DNA from: Longispora albida DSM 44784
Lineage (GTDB): Bacteria > Actinomycetota > Actinomycetes > Mycobacteriales > Micromonosporaceae
Assembly (NCBI RefSeq): GCF_000379825.1
Contig: NZ_KB903838.1
Location: forward strand, 125,046-189,045
Length of the DNA: 64,000 nucleotides
Direction of reading: 5' to 3'
The notes beneath the pieces were generated by a model. The model was given only the letters and a program-made list of their open reading frames with translations. It was not told the DNA's origin and did not search any database. This document shows, piece after piece, positions 48,132 to 56,293 of this stretch (its first letter is position 1; every line of letters starts with the position of its first letter). Position numbers and translations under genes: made by a program.

Positions 48132-49504
48132 GCGCTCAGCGCCTCAGCGATCGCCGCTGCCGCTGATCGCAGCCTGCCGGCGCTGACATTCCCGTACCCG
48201 ATCACCAGGCCGGGAAAGGGCGCTGCCGTCATCGCGTACGCCGACAGCGGAGCCAGCAGGATTCCGCTGCCCGTCAGCCTGCCGGCCAGCTCGCGGTCGT
48301 CCGTGCCGGCCGGCAGCCGCAGTACCACGTGCAGGCCGGCCGCGATGCCGATCGGCTGCCAGGCCGGGACGCGGGCCGCCAGCTCCGACAGCAGGGCGTC
48401 CCGGCGCTGCCGGTAGAGCCGCCGCGTGCTGCGCAGGTGCCGGTCGTAGCCGCCCGACCGGAGCAGCTCGGCGAAACCGGCCTGCTCGAGGACGCTGTTG
48501 CCCCGGTCGTGCAGCCGCTTGCTCTCCACGACCGTCGCACGGTGCTGACCAGCCAGGACCAGCCAGCCGAGCCGCAGCCCCGGGGCGAGGGTCTTGCTGG
48601 TCGTGCCGAGGTACGCGACCCGGCCGGGGGCGAGCGCCTGGAGAGCCGCCAGCGCCGGGCGGTCGTACCGGTGCTCGGCGTCGTAGTCGTCCTCGATGAC
48701 GAGACCGTCCACTGTGGTGGCCCACAGCACCAGCTCGCGCCGGCGGCGGGGGCTGAGCGCCACGCCCAGCGGGTACTGGTGGGCCGACGTGACGACCACG
48801 GCCCGGCAGCTCGTACCCAGCAGGCCGGCCACCCGCAGCCCCTCGTCGTCGACCGGGACCGGTACCGGGCGGAGGCCCTGCTCGATGATCAGCTCCAGCT
48901 GGCCCGGGTAACTCGGATTCTCGACGGCGATCTCGGTGTGGCCCGCCGCCCGCAGCGAGCGGCACAGCAGCACCAGCGCCTCCGCCGAGCCGTGCGTGAC
49001 CACGACATCCTCCGGCCGGACGACCATCGCGCGGACCCGGGCCAGGTAGCCGGAGAGCTCCTGGCGCAGCGAGAGCAGCCCGGCGGCCTCCGGGTAGCCC
49101 AGGTCGTGGTCTGACAGGCCGTTCAGGGCGGTCCGGCAGGCCGAGATCCACGCGGACCTGGGGAACGCGCCGAGGGCAGGCATCCCGGTCCGCAGGTCGT
49201 GGTCCCAGCGGACCGGCCCGGCCGCCGGCGGCTCGGCTGCCGCGGGGGTGACGGCGGCGAGCGCGACCCGGGTGCCTGAGCCGCGCCTGGCCTCCAGGTA
49301 CCCCTCGGCGGCGAGCTGGTCGTAGGCGGCGGTGACGGTGCCCCGGGCGACGCCGAGCTGCCCTGCGAGGTCACGGGTGGACGGGAGCCTCAGGCCCGCC
49401 GGGAGGTGCCCGGCGCGGATGGCCTCCCGCAGCGCGCGCTCCAGGCCGCGGGGCCCGGCGGCCGGCACCAGCAGCTCCCGGAAAGTGGACCAGTTTTCCT
49501 TCAT
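48128..49504 (-). CDS. MocR-type GntR/aminotransferase regulator
   Basis: I start at ATG 49504 (458 residues). The N-terminal GntR winged helix (LPSTRDLAGQLGVARGTVTAAYDQL, GYLEARRGSGTRV) is fused to a fold-type I aminotransferase domain with the PLP lysine in GTTSKTLAPGLRLGWLV and the VIEDDYDAEHRYDRP motif. MocR proteins use PLP or an amine as effector, and many control PLP synthesis or a transporter. Only 46 bases separate it from the divergent MFS gene, its likely target. Confidence 0.93.
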   Translation of the reverse strand: MKENWSTFRELLVPAAGPRGLERALREAIRAGHLPAGLRLPSTRDLAGQLGVARGTVTAAYDQLAAEGYLEARRGSGTRVALAAVTPAAAEPPAAGPVRWDHDLRTGMPALGAFPRSAWISACRTALNGLSDHDLGYPEAAGLLSLRQELSGYLARVRAMVVRPEDVVVTHGSAEALVLLCRSLRAAGHTEIAVENPSYPGQLELIIEQGLRPVPVPVDDEGLRVAGLLGTSCRAVVVTSAHQYPLGVALSPRRRRELVLWATTVDGLVIEDDYDAEHRYDRPALAALQALAPGRVAYLGTTSKTLAPGLRLGWLVLAGQHRATVVESKRLHDRGNSVLEQAGFAELLRSGGYDRHLRSTRRLYRQRRDALLSELAARVPAWQPIGIAAGLHVVLRLPAGTDDRELAGRLTGSGILLAPLSAYAMTAAPFPGLVIGYGNVSAGRLRSAAAAIAEALSA

Positions 49505-49531
49505 CGAAGTGGAGTTTACTTCCGGTCCACT
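49483..49531. promoter_or_regulatory. Candidate MocR operator
   Basis: AAGTGGAC (49483-49490), AAGTGGAG (49507-49514, 24 bp further) and an inverted copy AGTGGACC on the minus strand (49524-49531) cover the start of the MocR gene and the 46-base divergent gap. Two direct and one inverted half-site are a common MocR binding layout. Binding is inferred. Confidence 0.55.
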
Positions 49532-49550
49532 GGAAAACAAGATCGCAGGC

Positions 49551-50792
49551 ATGGAAACCATGACCCGCTGGCTGCGGGAGACCACCGGGGGGCTGCCCCG
49601 GACTTTCTGGTACCTGTGGAGCATCACGCTGATCGGCAACATCGCCTCGTTCGTGCTGATCTTCCTCACCTTCTACCTGCGCGGTGCCCGGGGCTTCACC
49701 GCCACACAGGTCGGCGTCGTCCTCGCGGTCGCCGGAGCCGGCAGCATCATCGGCAGCACACTCGGCGGCGTGCTCGCCGACCGCTGGGGACGGCGCCGCA
49801 CCGCGATCACCGGCTACCTGATCTGCATGGTGTCCCTGCTCGGCACCGGCCTGAGCCCGCACCTGCCCGTCGTGCTCGCGATGATGCTGCTCAACGGGCT
49901 CGGCATGGCGTTCGCGGGCACGGCGAGCAGCGCGCTCGTCACCGACGTGGTCGCCGAGGCCGACCGGACCAGGGCGTTCAGCATCAACTACTGGTCGATC
50001 AACATCGGTACCTCGGTCGCGGCCCTGCTCGCCCCGCTCGCGATGCGGGCCGACTACTTCCTGCTCTTCGCGGTCGACGCGGCCGGCGTCGCCCTGCTCG
50101 CCACGATCATGTTCTTCCTGGTACCGGAGCCCAGGCCGGACCCCGCCGGGCCCGGCACCGGGCCAGCCACGCCGGGGACACTGCGCGACGTCCTCACCGA
50201 CCGGGTCTTCCTGACCTTCGTCGTGCTGTTCCTCGTCTTCCAGCTGATCTTCAAGCAGAGCAACGCCGGGCTGCCGCTCGCCGTGCAGGCCGACGGGCTG
50301 GACGCGGCGGCCTACGGCTGGATCTACGTCGTCAACACCCTGCTGATCGTGATCGGGCAGCTCTTCCTGCCCCGCCTGATCCGCGACCGGGCCCACTCGA
50401 AGGTGCTCGCGCTCGGCGTGTTCCTCGTCGGAGCCGGCTTCGGCCTGACAGCACTGGCGGACGTGGCCTGGTTCTACGCCGTCACCGTCGCGGTGTGGAC
50501 ACTCGGCGAGATGGCCTACTTCGCCGTGCTCGACGCGAGCGTCGCCGGGCTGGCACCGGGTCACCTGCGCGGCCGGTACTTCGGGATCTTCTCGGCGGCG
50601 AGCCAGCTGTCGCGGTTCGCCGCGCCGCTGCTGGCCGGGTACCTCCTGCACGGGCACGGCGAGGCGCTGTGGATCGCCTGCCTCGTGCTGGGTGTATCGG
50701 CAGCCGGGGCCTACCTGCTCACCGCGCGGCGCCGGGAGCACCGGATCGCCCAGCTCAGGCCCGCCGAGCTGACGCCGGTGCCTGCGCCGTGA
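49551..50792 (+). CDS. MFS exporter divergent from MocR
   Basis: The start is ATG 49551 or 49560; about 413 residues with eleven to twelve transmembrane segments. It has the MFS motif A region GGVLADRWGRRRTAI between helices 2 and 3 and the early FYLRGARGFTATQVG of multidrug exporters. Divergent arrangement with a MocR regulator suggests control by an amine or PLP-related effector and export of a related compound. The substrate is unknown. Confidence 0.9.
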   Translation: METMTRWLRETTGGLPRTFWYLWSITLIGNIASFVLIFLTFYLRGARGFTATQVGVVLAVAGAGSIIGSTLGGVLADRWGRRRTAITGYLICMVSLLGTGLSPHLPVVLAMMLLNGLGMAFAGTASSALVTDVVAEADRTRAFSINYWSINIGTSVAALLAPLAMRADYFLLFAVDAAGVALLATIMFFLVPEPRPDPAGPGTGPATPGTLRDVLTDRVFLTFVVLFLVFQLIFKQSNAGLPLAVQADGLDAAAYGWIYVVNTLLIVIGQLFLPRLIRDRAHSKVLALGVFLVGAGFGLTALADVAWFYAVTVAVWTLGEMAYFAVLDASVAGLAPGHLRGRYFGIFSAASQLSRFAAPLLAGYLLHGHGEALWIACLVLGVSAAGAYLLTARRREHRIAQLRPAELTPVPAP

Positions 50793-50797
50793 GGCGG

Positions 50798-51442
50798 CTA
50801 CTTGCCCGGCATGAACCCGGCCGGCGGTACGGCGCCGTGCGAGGTGACGACCTGGGCCGTCCCGTCGGCGAGCCGGTACGCGAGGCCGACGACGGCTGTC
50901 TTGCGGACGGCGACGGCGTCGGCGAGGGTCCGTGACCGGTCGAGCAGCAGGCTCACGGTGTGCCGGATGTGCTCGGAGATGAAGTCGGAGTCCTCGCTGA
51001 GCCCGGCGGCCTTGGCTGCCAGCACGCTCGGCGTGACCTTCTCGATGACGTCCCGCACGTACCCGCTGGCCGGCGGGCCGCCGTCCACGGCGGCCCTGGT
51101 GGCGGCGACGGCCCCGCACGCGTCGTGCCCGAGGACGATGACCAGCGGGCAGCCGAGGATGCTCACGCCGTACTCGATGCTGCCCAGCACCTCCGGCCCG
51201 AGCACGTGCCCGGCGGTCCGGACGACGAACAGGTCGCCGAGGCCCTGGTCGAAGATGATCTCGGCGGCGAGGCGGGAGTCGGAGCAGCCGAACAGCACCG
51301 CGAAGGGTGTCTGGGCCGGTGCGATCTCGGTGCGGCGGGCCGCGTCCTGGTTGGGGTGCTCAGGACTGCCCGCCACGAAACGCTTGTTGCCGGTCAGCAG
51401 CATCTCGAGGGCTGCGGGCGCGGTGAGCTGATCCTGGGTCAC
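50798..51442 (-). CDS. Beta-class carbonic anhydrase
   Basis: The 214-residue enzyme interconverts carbon dioxide and bicarbonate. The zinc ligands are in CSDSR (FAVLFGCSDSRLAAE) and GHDACG (VIVLGHDACGAV), with the Asp/Arg dyad in the first motif. Length and the LLTGNKRFVAG opening match the Rv3588c-like group. There is no signal peptide. It converges with the MFS gene at five bases' distance. Confidence 0.94.
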   Translation of the reverse strand: MTQDQLTAPAALEMLLTGNKRFVAGSPEHPNQDAARRTEIAPAQTPFAVLFGCSDSRLAAEIIFDQGLGDLFVVRTAGHVLGPEVLGSIEYGVSILGCPLVIVLGHDACGAVAATRAAVDGGPPASGYVRDVIEKVTPSVLAAKAAGLSEDSDFISEHIRHTVSLLLDRSRTLADAVAVRKTAVVGLAYRLADGTAQVVTSHGAVPPAGFMPGK

Positions 51443-51476
51443 AGCCGCAGACTAGCGGTTGGGAGGGGCATTCACG

Positions 51477-51515
51477 TTCGGAACTATTCGAACATAACTA
51501 TGCAAAATTATGCAA
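51477..51515 (-). promoter_or_regulatory. 10-bp phased repeats upstream of carbonic anhydrase
   Basis: TTCGGAAC (51477) and TTCGAACA (51487) are 10 bp apart, followed by TATGCAA at 51499 and again at 51509, also 10 bp apart. The stretch is AT-rich and lies 35-73 bases before the carbonic anhydrase start. It probably contains the promoter and a repressor or activator site. Confidence 0.5.
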
Positions 51516-51542
51516 GAACGACCGTAACCCTGCTCACTCCGC

Positions 51543-52673
51543 TCACCTGGCTTCTTCGGCGAACAGGGCCTTGCCGATCTCCGCCTGGCAGACCTCGGAC
51601 GAGTAGGCCATCAGCGCGCCCGCCTGGGCGTCGCGGAAATGGCGCTGGATGGGGGAAGTCCGCAGGTATCCGGAGCCGCCGCCGACCCGCACCGCGAGGG
51701 CGGCGACGTCCTTGGCGACCTCGTTGGCGAGCAGCTTCGCCTCCAGCGACGACGGGTTGGCCAGTGGCGAGCGCTGGTCGGCCAGCCAGGCGGTCTGCCC
51801 GGCCAGCAGCGTGGCTGCCCGGAGCTTCACGTGCTCGGTCGCCGCGGCGAACTGCACCCACTGCATGTCCGCCAGGGGCTGGCCGGTCGTGGGGATGACC
51901 CGGCCGCTCGCGTGGGCGCGCAGGGCCTCCAGCGCGGCCTCAGCCACGCCGAGGGACAGGAAGGGCAGCCCGACCGGGATCGGGTTCGGCTCGTCGGTGA
52001 GCCTGACGCACCGGCGGCCGGCCGGGAGCAGCGTGCCGTCGAAGGTGAGGAGCTGGCTGCGGGTCGCGCGCAGGCCCATGCTGTCCCAGATCGGCACGAG
52101 CTTGAGCGTGTCGTCCGGCGTGATGCCGAAGAAGGCCGGCACGCCGTCGACCAGCGCGTTGACGAGCAGGTAGTCGGCGGCCTCGCATCCGGACACGAAG
52201 CGCTTCGCTCCGCTGAGGACGAAGCCGCCGTCCGCCGGCTCGGCCACCTGGAGGGGCATCAGGAAGAGATTCCCGCCGGTCGGTTCCGAAAGGGCGTTCG
52301 CGAAGCGCTTGCCGGCCGCCAGTTCACCGGCGAAGAACCGGGAGTTGTCCTCGTCGCTCATGTGCACGAGCCCGTACGCGGCACCCAGGTGCATGAGCCA
52401 GATCGTCGCCGTGGACGGGCAGGCCCGCGCGATCGCCGTCAGCACGGCACCGAACGTGACCCACGACAGGCCGGCCCCGCCGTGCTCCTCCGGCAGCCAC
52501 GCCGTGTCGAAGCCGGCCTCGTGCAGCGCCCGCAGGTTGTCCTCCGGCAGCTGTGCCGACTCGTCCAGCTCGGCGGCTTGGCGGGCGAAACCCGCTGCGA
52601 GGGCCTCGGCGCGTTCTGCCCAGGGCAGCTCGGCGGGCGGTGGAGCAAGCGGCGACGGTGGCACACTGCGCAT
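51543..52673 (-). CDS. Acyl-CoA dehydrogenase family flavoenzyme
   Basis: The 376-residue protein shows the family layout: N-terminal helical domain (LPEEHGGAGLSWVTFGAVL), FAD/substrate strand region (FANALSEPTGGNLFLMPLQV, FVLSGAKRFVSGCEAADYLLV) and C-terminal helical domain (RVGGGSGYLRTSPIQRHFRDAQAGALMAYSSE). The C-terminal RHFRDAQ segment is more like the hydroxylase/sulfur-monooxygenase branch than the beta-oxidation enzymes, and I see no certain catalytic glutamate. It could be a flavin-dependent oxygenase or desulfurisation-type enzyme. Confidence 0.88.
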   Translation of the reverse strand: MRSVPPSPLAPPPAELPWAERAEALAAGFARQAAELDESAQLPEDNLRALHEAGFDTAWLPEEHGGAGLSWVTFGAVLTAIARACPSTATIWLMHLGAAYGLVHMSDEDNSRFFAGELAAGKRFANALSEPTGGNLFLMPLQVAEPADGGFVLSGAKRFVSGCEAADYLLVNALVDGVPAFFGITPDDTLKLVPIWDSMGLRATRSQLLTFDGTLLPAGRRCVRLTDEPNPIPVGLPFLSLGVAEAALEALRAHASGRVIPTTGQPLADMQWVQFAAATEHVKLRAATLLAGQTAWLADQRSPLANPSSLEAKLLANEVAKDVAALAVRVGGGSGYLRTSPIQRHFRDAQAGALMAYSSEVCQAEIGKALFAEEAR

Positions 52674-52747
52674 ACCGAGGATTGAACCACGCCGGGCCGG
52701 CGCATCAGGCCATCCACACAGGACGCTGACGTGCCGGCCCGATCGGG

Positions 52748-53482
52748 TCAGTGCCGGGCGTCGAGGATGTTCGCGGGGAGAGCCGGGGCGCCGTCGGCCG
52801 GGGCCGGGTTCTCCGGGGTGGGCTGGACGCCGCCAGCCGCGATCGCGTCCAGCGCGGCCATGCCATCGGCGTCGACCTGGCCGAAGACGGTGTAGTTGGG
52901 CCGGAGCATGGAATCGGCGTACACCAGGAAGAACTGGCTGCCGTTGGTGTCCGGCCCGGCGTTGGCCATCGCCAGGGTGCCGCGCGGATAGAAGACCACG
53001 CCAGGCCGTCCGGGCACCGGCGGGAGGTCGGTGGGCAGTTCATCCTTGTACTGGTAGCCGGGGCCGCCCTCGCCCGTCCCGCCCGGGTCGCCGCACTGGA
53101 GGACCTTGAGCGTCCGGTACGCGGTCAGCCGGTGGCAGGAGGTCTGGTCGTAGAACTTGTGCCGCACCAGGTGCAGGAAACTCTGCACCGTACAGCCAGC
53201 CTTGTCCGCGTCCAGGGTGAGCGTGATGTCCCCGTGGTTCGTCCGCAGCGTCGCGCGGTCCGTACCGGCCGGGGTGCGGTGCGGGTCCTTCGGCAGGTGG
53301 GACTTGCGGGCGGCCGGCTGGTCCGGCGTCTCCGCGTAGGCGCAGGGCCCGTTGGTCGTCTTCGCCGGACGGCTGGCCGTGGCGTGGGCAGGCCCGGCGA
53401 ACCCGGCGCTGGCCAGCACGGCGGCGGTCACGGCGAGCACGGCGGCAGAGGGTCGTGGCACGTTCGTCCTCCAGGGAGTCAT
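52748..53482 (-). CDS. Secreted cyclophilin-type peptidyl-prolyl isomerase
   Basis: The 244-residue protein has a signal peptide (AAVLAVTAAVLASAGFAGPA, cleavage near HAT about residue 35) and a cyclophilin domain: TNHGDITLTLDADKAGCTVQ, SFLHLVRHKFYDQTSCHRL, LQCGDPGGTGEGGPGYQY, GTLAMANAGPDTNGSQFFL and YTVFGQV. It speeds proline isomerisation in exported proteins. The family motif that usually reads FHR is CHR here; the two extra cysteines (CHRL, LQCGD) are typical of the actinobacterial secreted branch. Confidence 0.93.
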   Translation of the reverse strand: MTPWRTNVPRPSAAVLAVTAAVLASAGFAGPAHATASRPAKTTNGPCAYAETPDQPAARKSHLPKDPHRTPAGTDRATLRTNHGDITLTLDADKAGCTVQSFLHLVRHKFYDQTSCHRLTAYRTLKVLQCGDPGGTGEGGPGYQYKDELPTDLPPVPGRPGVVFYPRGTLAMANAGPDTNGSQFFLVYADSMLRPNYTVFGQVDADGMAALDAIAAGGVQPTPENPAPADGAPALPANILDARH

Positions 53483-53572
53483 GTGATCGAGATGACTCTA
53501 TATGTCCCGGGTCGCCCGCGATACCTCCCGAGCCGCCCCCGGCCCGGCCAGCCCGCCGTCTATGCTTCCGCC

Positions 53573-54739
53573 GTGCCAGACGAGGACGCAGTACAGCCCA
53601 GCCGGGGCTCCAGCGACGCCGCCGAGCCGTTCTGGCGGGCGGCGATCCTGTTCCGGCTGGTCGCGCTGCTGTTCGCCGCCACGGTCGTCGCCGTGAACCT
53701 GGACGCGTACCAGCGCCCCCGCTGGGCATGGGCCGCGCTCGGCGTCATGGCGGCGTGGACGGTGTACACCGGCCTGCGGTTCGCGAGCCCCGGAGGCCGG
53801 CGGGTGCGCGTGGTGGCCGCCGATGTCGTGGTGACGGCGGTGCTCCAGTACTCCTCGGTGTTCCTCCTGACCGGCACCAGCCTGCACAGCAGCTTCCCGA
53901 CCATCACCACGGTGTGGACCTGCGGCCCGGTCATCGCGGCGGGCGTGCTCGCGGGACGGCAGGGCGGCCTGCTCGCCGGGCTCGTGCTGTCGGTGGTCAA
54001 CATGGTGACCCGTGGCGCCGTGGACGCGGACATGAGCCGCGACGCCGTTCTCCTGACCGGCCTGGGCTTCCTCGTCGGCCTGGCCTCGTCGACCGCCCGC
54101 CGCTCGGCTGACCGGCTCCGCCGCGCCCACCAGCTGGAGGCGGCCACCGCCGAACGCGAGCGGCTGGCCCGCTCGATCCACGACGGCACGCTCCAGGTCC
54201 TGGCCCGGATGCGCCGGCTCGGAGCCGAGCTGGATGGCGAGGCCGCCGAACTCGGCCGGCTGGCCGGCGAGCAGGAGAACGCCCTGCGTGTGCTTCTCGC
54301 CGCCTCGCCACCTGGGGCGGAGTACGCCGACGGGACGGCCGATCTGAGCGCCCAGCTGCAGGTGCTGGCCACCGCCGGAGTACAGGTATCAGTGCCGGCC
54401 GCCCCGGTGCTGCTCCCCGCTGCCGTCGCCTCCGAGCTGGTGGCCGTGGCCCGTGAGGCCCTGGCGAACACCGCCCGCCACGCCGGGCCGGCCGCCCGCT
54501 CGTGGATCCTCCTGGAGGACCTGGACACCGAGGTCGCCCTCAGTGTCCGCGACGACGGCCCCGGCATCCCGGCCGGCCGCCTCGCCACAGCCGAAGCCGA
54601 GGGCCGGATGGGCGTGGCCCGCTCGATGCGCGGCCGGGTCACCGACCTCGGCGGCACCGCGCACCTCGAAACCCAGCCGGGATCGGGTACGGAATGGGAG
54701 ATCCGCATCCCCAGGCAGCCCGGCCGGGCCGGTCGTTAG
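53573..54739 (+). CDS. MacS-type orphan sensor histidine kinase
   Basis: I start at GTG 53573 (388 residues). It opens with FWRAAILFRLVALLFAATVV and five to six transmembrane segments, the MacS/DUF5931 sensor region, followed by a LiaS/NarX-type phosphotransfer helix with the histidine in RLARSIHDGTLQVLARM and an ATPase domain (AREALANTARHAGPA, DDGPGIPAG, GRMGVARSMRGRV). MacS kinases normally sit beside a LuxR-type regulator (MacR). None is encoded here; the next gene is a deaminase. Confidence 0.87.
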   Translation: MPDEDAVQPSRGSSDAAEPFWRAAILFRLVALLFAATVVAVNLDAYQRPRWAWAALGVMAAWTVYTGLRFASPGGRRVRVVAADVVVTAVLQYSSVFLLTGTSLHSSFPTITTVWTCGPVIAAGVLAGRQGGLLAGLVLSVVNMVTRGAVDADMSRDAVLLTGLGFLVGLASSTARRSADRLRRAHQLEAATAERERLARSIHDGTLQVLARMRRLGAELDGEAAELGRLAGEQENALRVLLAASPPGAEYADGTADLSAQLQVLATAGVQVSVPAAPVLLPAAVASELVAVAREALANTARHAGPAARSWILLEDLDTEVALSVRDDGPGIPAGRLATAEAEGRMGVARSMRGRVTDLGGTAHLETQPGSGTEWEIRIPRQPGRAGR

Positions 54740-54795
54740 GATCTCCGCGTGGACCAGAACCTGCCAGCCTGCCCAGAGTCTCCAGTGAGGACCCC

Positions 54796-55227
54796 ATGAT
54801 CACCGCTGCCGACGAACTGCTGCTGCGGCGGGCCATCGAGATCGCCGCGCACGCCGTGACGCTGGGCGACGCGCCCTACGGTTCCCTGCTGGCCGGCCCG
54901 GACGGGACCATCCTCATCGAGGCCCACAACACCGTCCGGCGCGACAACGACATCACCGCGCACCCCGAGCTGAAGCTGGCCCGCTGGGCCGCCCGGGAGC
55001 TGGACGAGCTGACGGCCGCGGAAACGACGATGTACACGAGCTGCCAGCCGTGCGGGATGTGCACGGGCGGCATCGTCCGGTCAGGACTGGGCCGGGTCGT
55101 GTTCGCGCTGTCCACCGCGCAGCTCGTCGAGCTCAACCCCGCCGGTAGCTGGCCGGAGGTCCCGCAGGACGGCCCGGCCCTGTTCGGCGAGGCCCGCCTG
55201 CCCATCGTGGAGTACTACAAGCTCTAG
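54796..55227 (+). CDS. Nucleoside/base deaminase (CDA superfamily)
   Basis: The ATG follows GTGAGG. The 143-residue zinc enzyme has the catalytic motif in TAHPELKLARWA and the zinc cysteines in YTSCQPCGMC. The first motif is usually H-A-E; here it is H-P-E, keeping the histidine ligand and catalytic glutamate. Family members deaminate guanine, cytosine or tRNA adenosine. The short length suggests a free base or nucleoside substrate. Its stop overlaps the convergent ArsR-type gene. Confidence 0.9.
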   Translation: MITAADELLLRRAIEIAAHAVTLGDAPYGSLLAGPDGTILIEAHNTVRRDNDITAHPELKLARWAARELDELTAAETTMYTSCQPCGMCTGGIVRSGLGRVVFALSTAQLVELNPAGSWPEVPQDGPALFGEARLPIVEYYKL

Positions 55228-56180
55228 GAGCGGTTGAGCAGGGCGCGACCCAGGTCGGTGGCGCTGTGCTGCACCGACTTGCCCTGCCTGCGGGTCACGA
55301 GCAGCCCGGCCTCCCTGAGTACCGCGCAGTGGTGACTGGCGGTCGATGGCGTGATGTGGAGGCTGTCGGCGATGCCCGTGGTGGTCGCCGGGTTGCTGGC
55401 GAGGCTGTCCAGCAGGGCTGTGCGGGTGTGCCCCAGGAGCGTGGCCACGCCGCCGGGCGGCTGGAGCGGGGACATCCAGCCGGGGCCGGGCGCGACCGGG
55501 TACGCCAGCACGGGCGGCAGGGCCGGGTCGAGCAGCCGGGTCGGCTGCTGCCAGCAGAAGAAGGCCGGGACGAGGAGCAGGCCCCGCCCGTCGAGGTACA
55601 GGTCGTCGTCGACGTAGAACGGCAGGTGCCACACCGGGGAGGTCCACCTCGCGCCGGGGATCACGGTACGCAGGAGGGCCTCGACGCCGCCGTGGAGCAT
55701 GTCGGAGGCCCGGCGCGCCCGGTCGGTGGCCACGGCGGCGGTGATCTGCGCCCAGTGCGGGGCGAGCACGGTCTGGTGGTAGTCACGGAAGGCCGAGCCC
55801 AGGGCGCGCAGCGAACCGGGGCCCAGATCGCGCAGCGGCGGCTTCGCGGCCAGCCGGTCCAGGTCGGCGGCCATCTTCGCCCTGGGCGTGGAGAGGACCT
55901 GGTCCACGCCTGCCTCAAGGCCGGACGTCCCGGCGGCCGGGGTGAGGAAGTCCGGGGAGTACCCGAGCGGGGGCATCAGCCGCAGGAGCGGCCCGATCGA
56001 ACCTGGGGCTCCGAGGCCGCGCAGCGCGGCCCGGCTGTCCTGGCGCCACTGTCCGAACACGACAGCCCCGTCCGATTTCTGGAGCAGGTGGGCCGACAGC
56101 AGGATCTCCCACAGTGGATCGGCGGATGGCGCGATCCTGATGCGAGCCAGATCATCCCCGGTGAAATGCACACGCAACAT
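55224..56180 (-). CDS. ArsR-type HTH regulator with DUF5937-like N-terminal domain
   Basis: I start at ATG 56180 (MLRVHFTGDDLARIRIAPSA), 318 residues. The N-terminal 240 residues match the actinobacterial DUF5937-like region that begins FTGDDLARIR..PDPLWE. The C-terminal winged helix is ArsR-like (LGHTRTALLDSLASNPATTT, TPSTASHHCAVLREAGLLVT). There are no metal-binding cysteine motifs in the HTH, so the effector is probably not a metal. The gene is followed by a secreted hydrolase gene on the same strand, in a separate unit. Confidence 0.88.
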   Translation of the reverse strand: MLRVHFTGDDLARIRIAPSADPLWEILLSAHLLQKSDGAVVFGQWRQDSRAALRGLGAPGSIGPLLRLMPPLGYSPDFLTPAAGTSGLEAGVDQVLSTPRAKMAADLDRLAAKPPLRDLGPGSLRALGSAFRDYHQTVLAPHWAQITAAVATDRARRASDMLHGGVEALLRTVIPGARWTSPVWHLPFYVDDDLYLDGRGLLLVPAFFCWQQPTRLLDPALPPVLAYPVAPGPGWMSPLQPPGGVATLLGHTRTALLDSLASNPATTTGIADSLHITPSTASHHCAVLREAGLLVTRRQGKSVQHSATDLGRALLNRS

Positions 56181-56293
56181 CGCCGCCCCCGCCCGATGAC
56201 TGTGAAATCGTCGAAAGGCTAGGCGTGCTCCCTGGCGTGCGCAAGGCAGTTCCGGCACACCAGGGAGCGGATAGATGACTGTTCGTTATGGAG

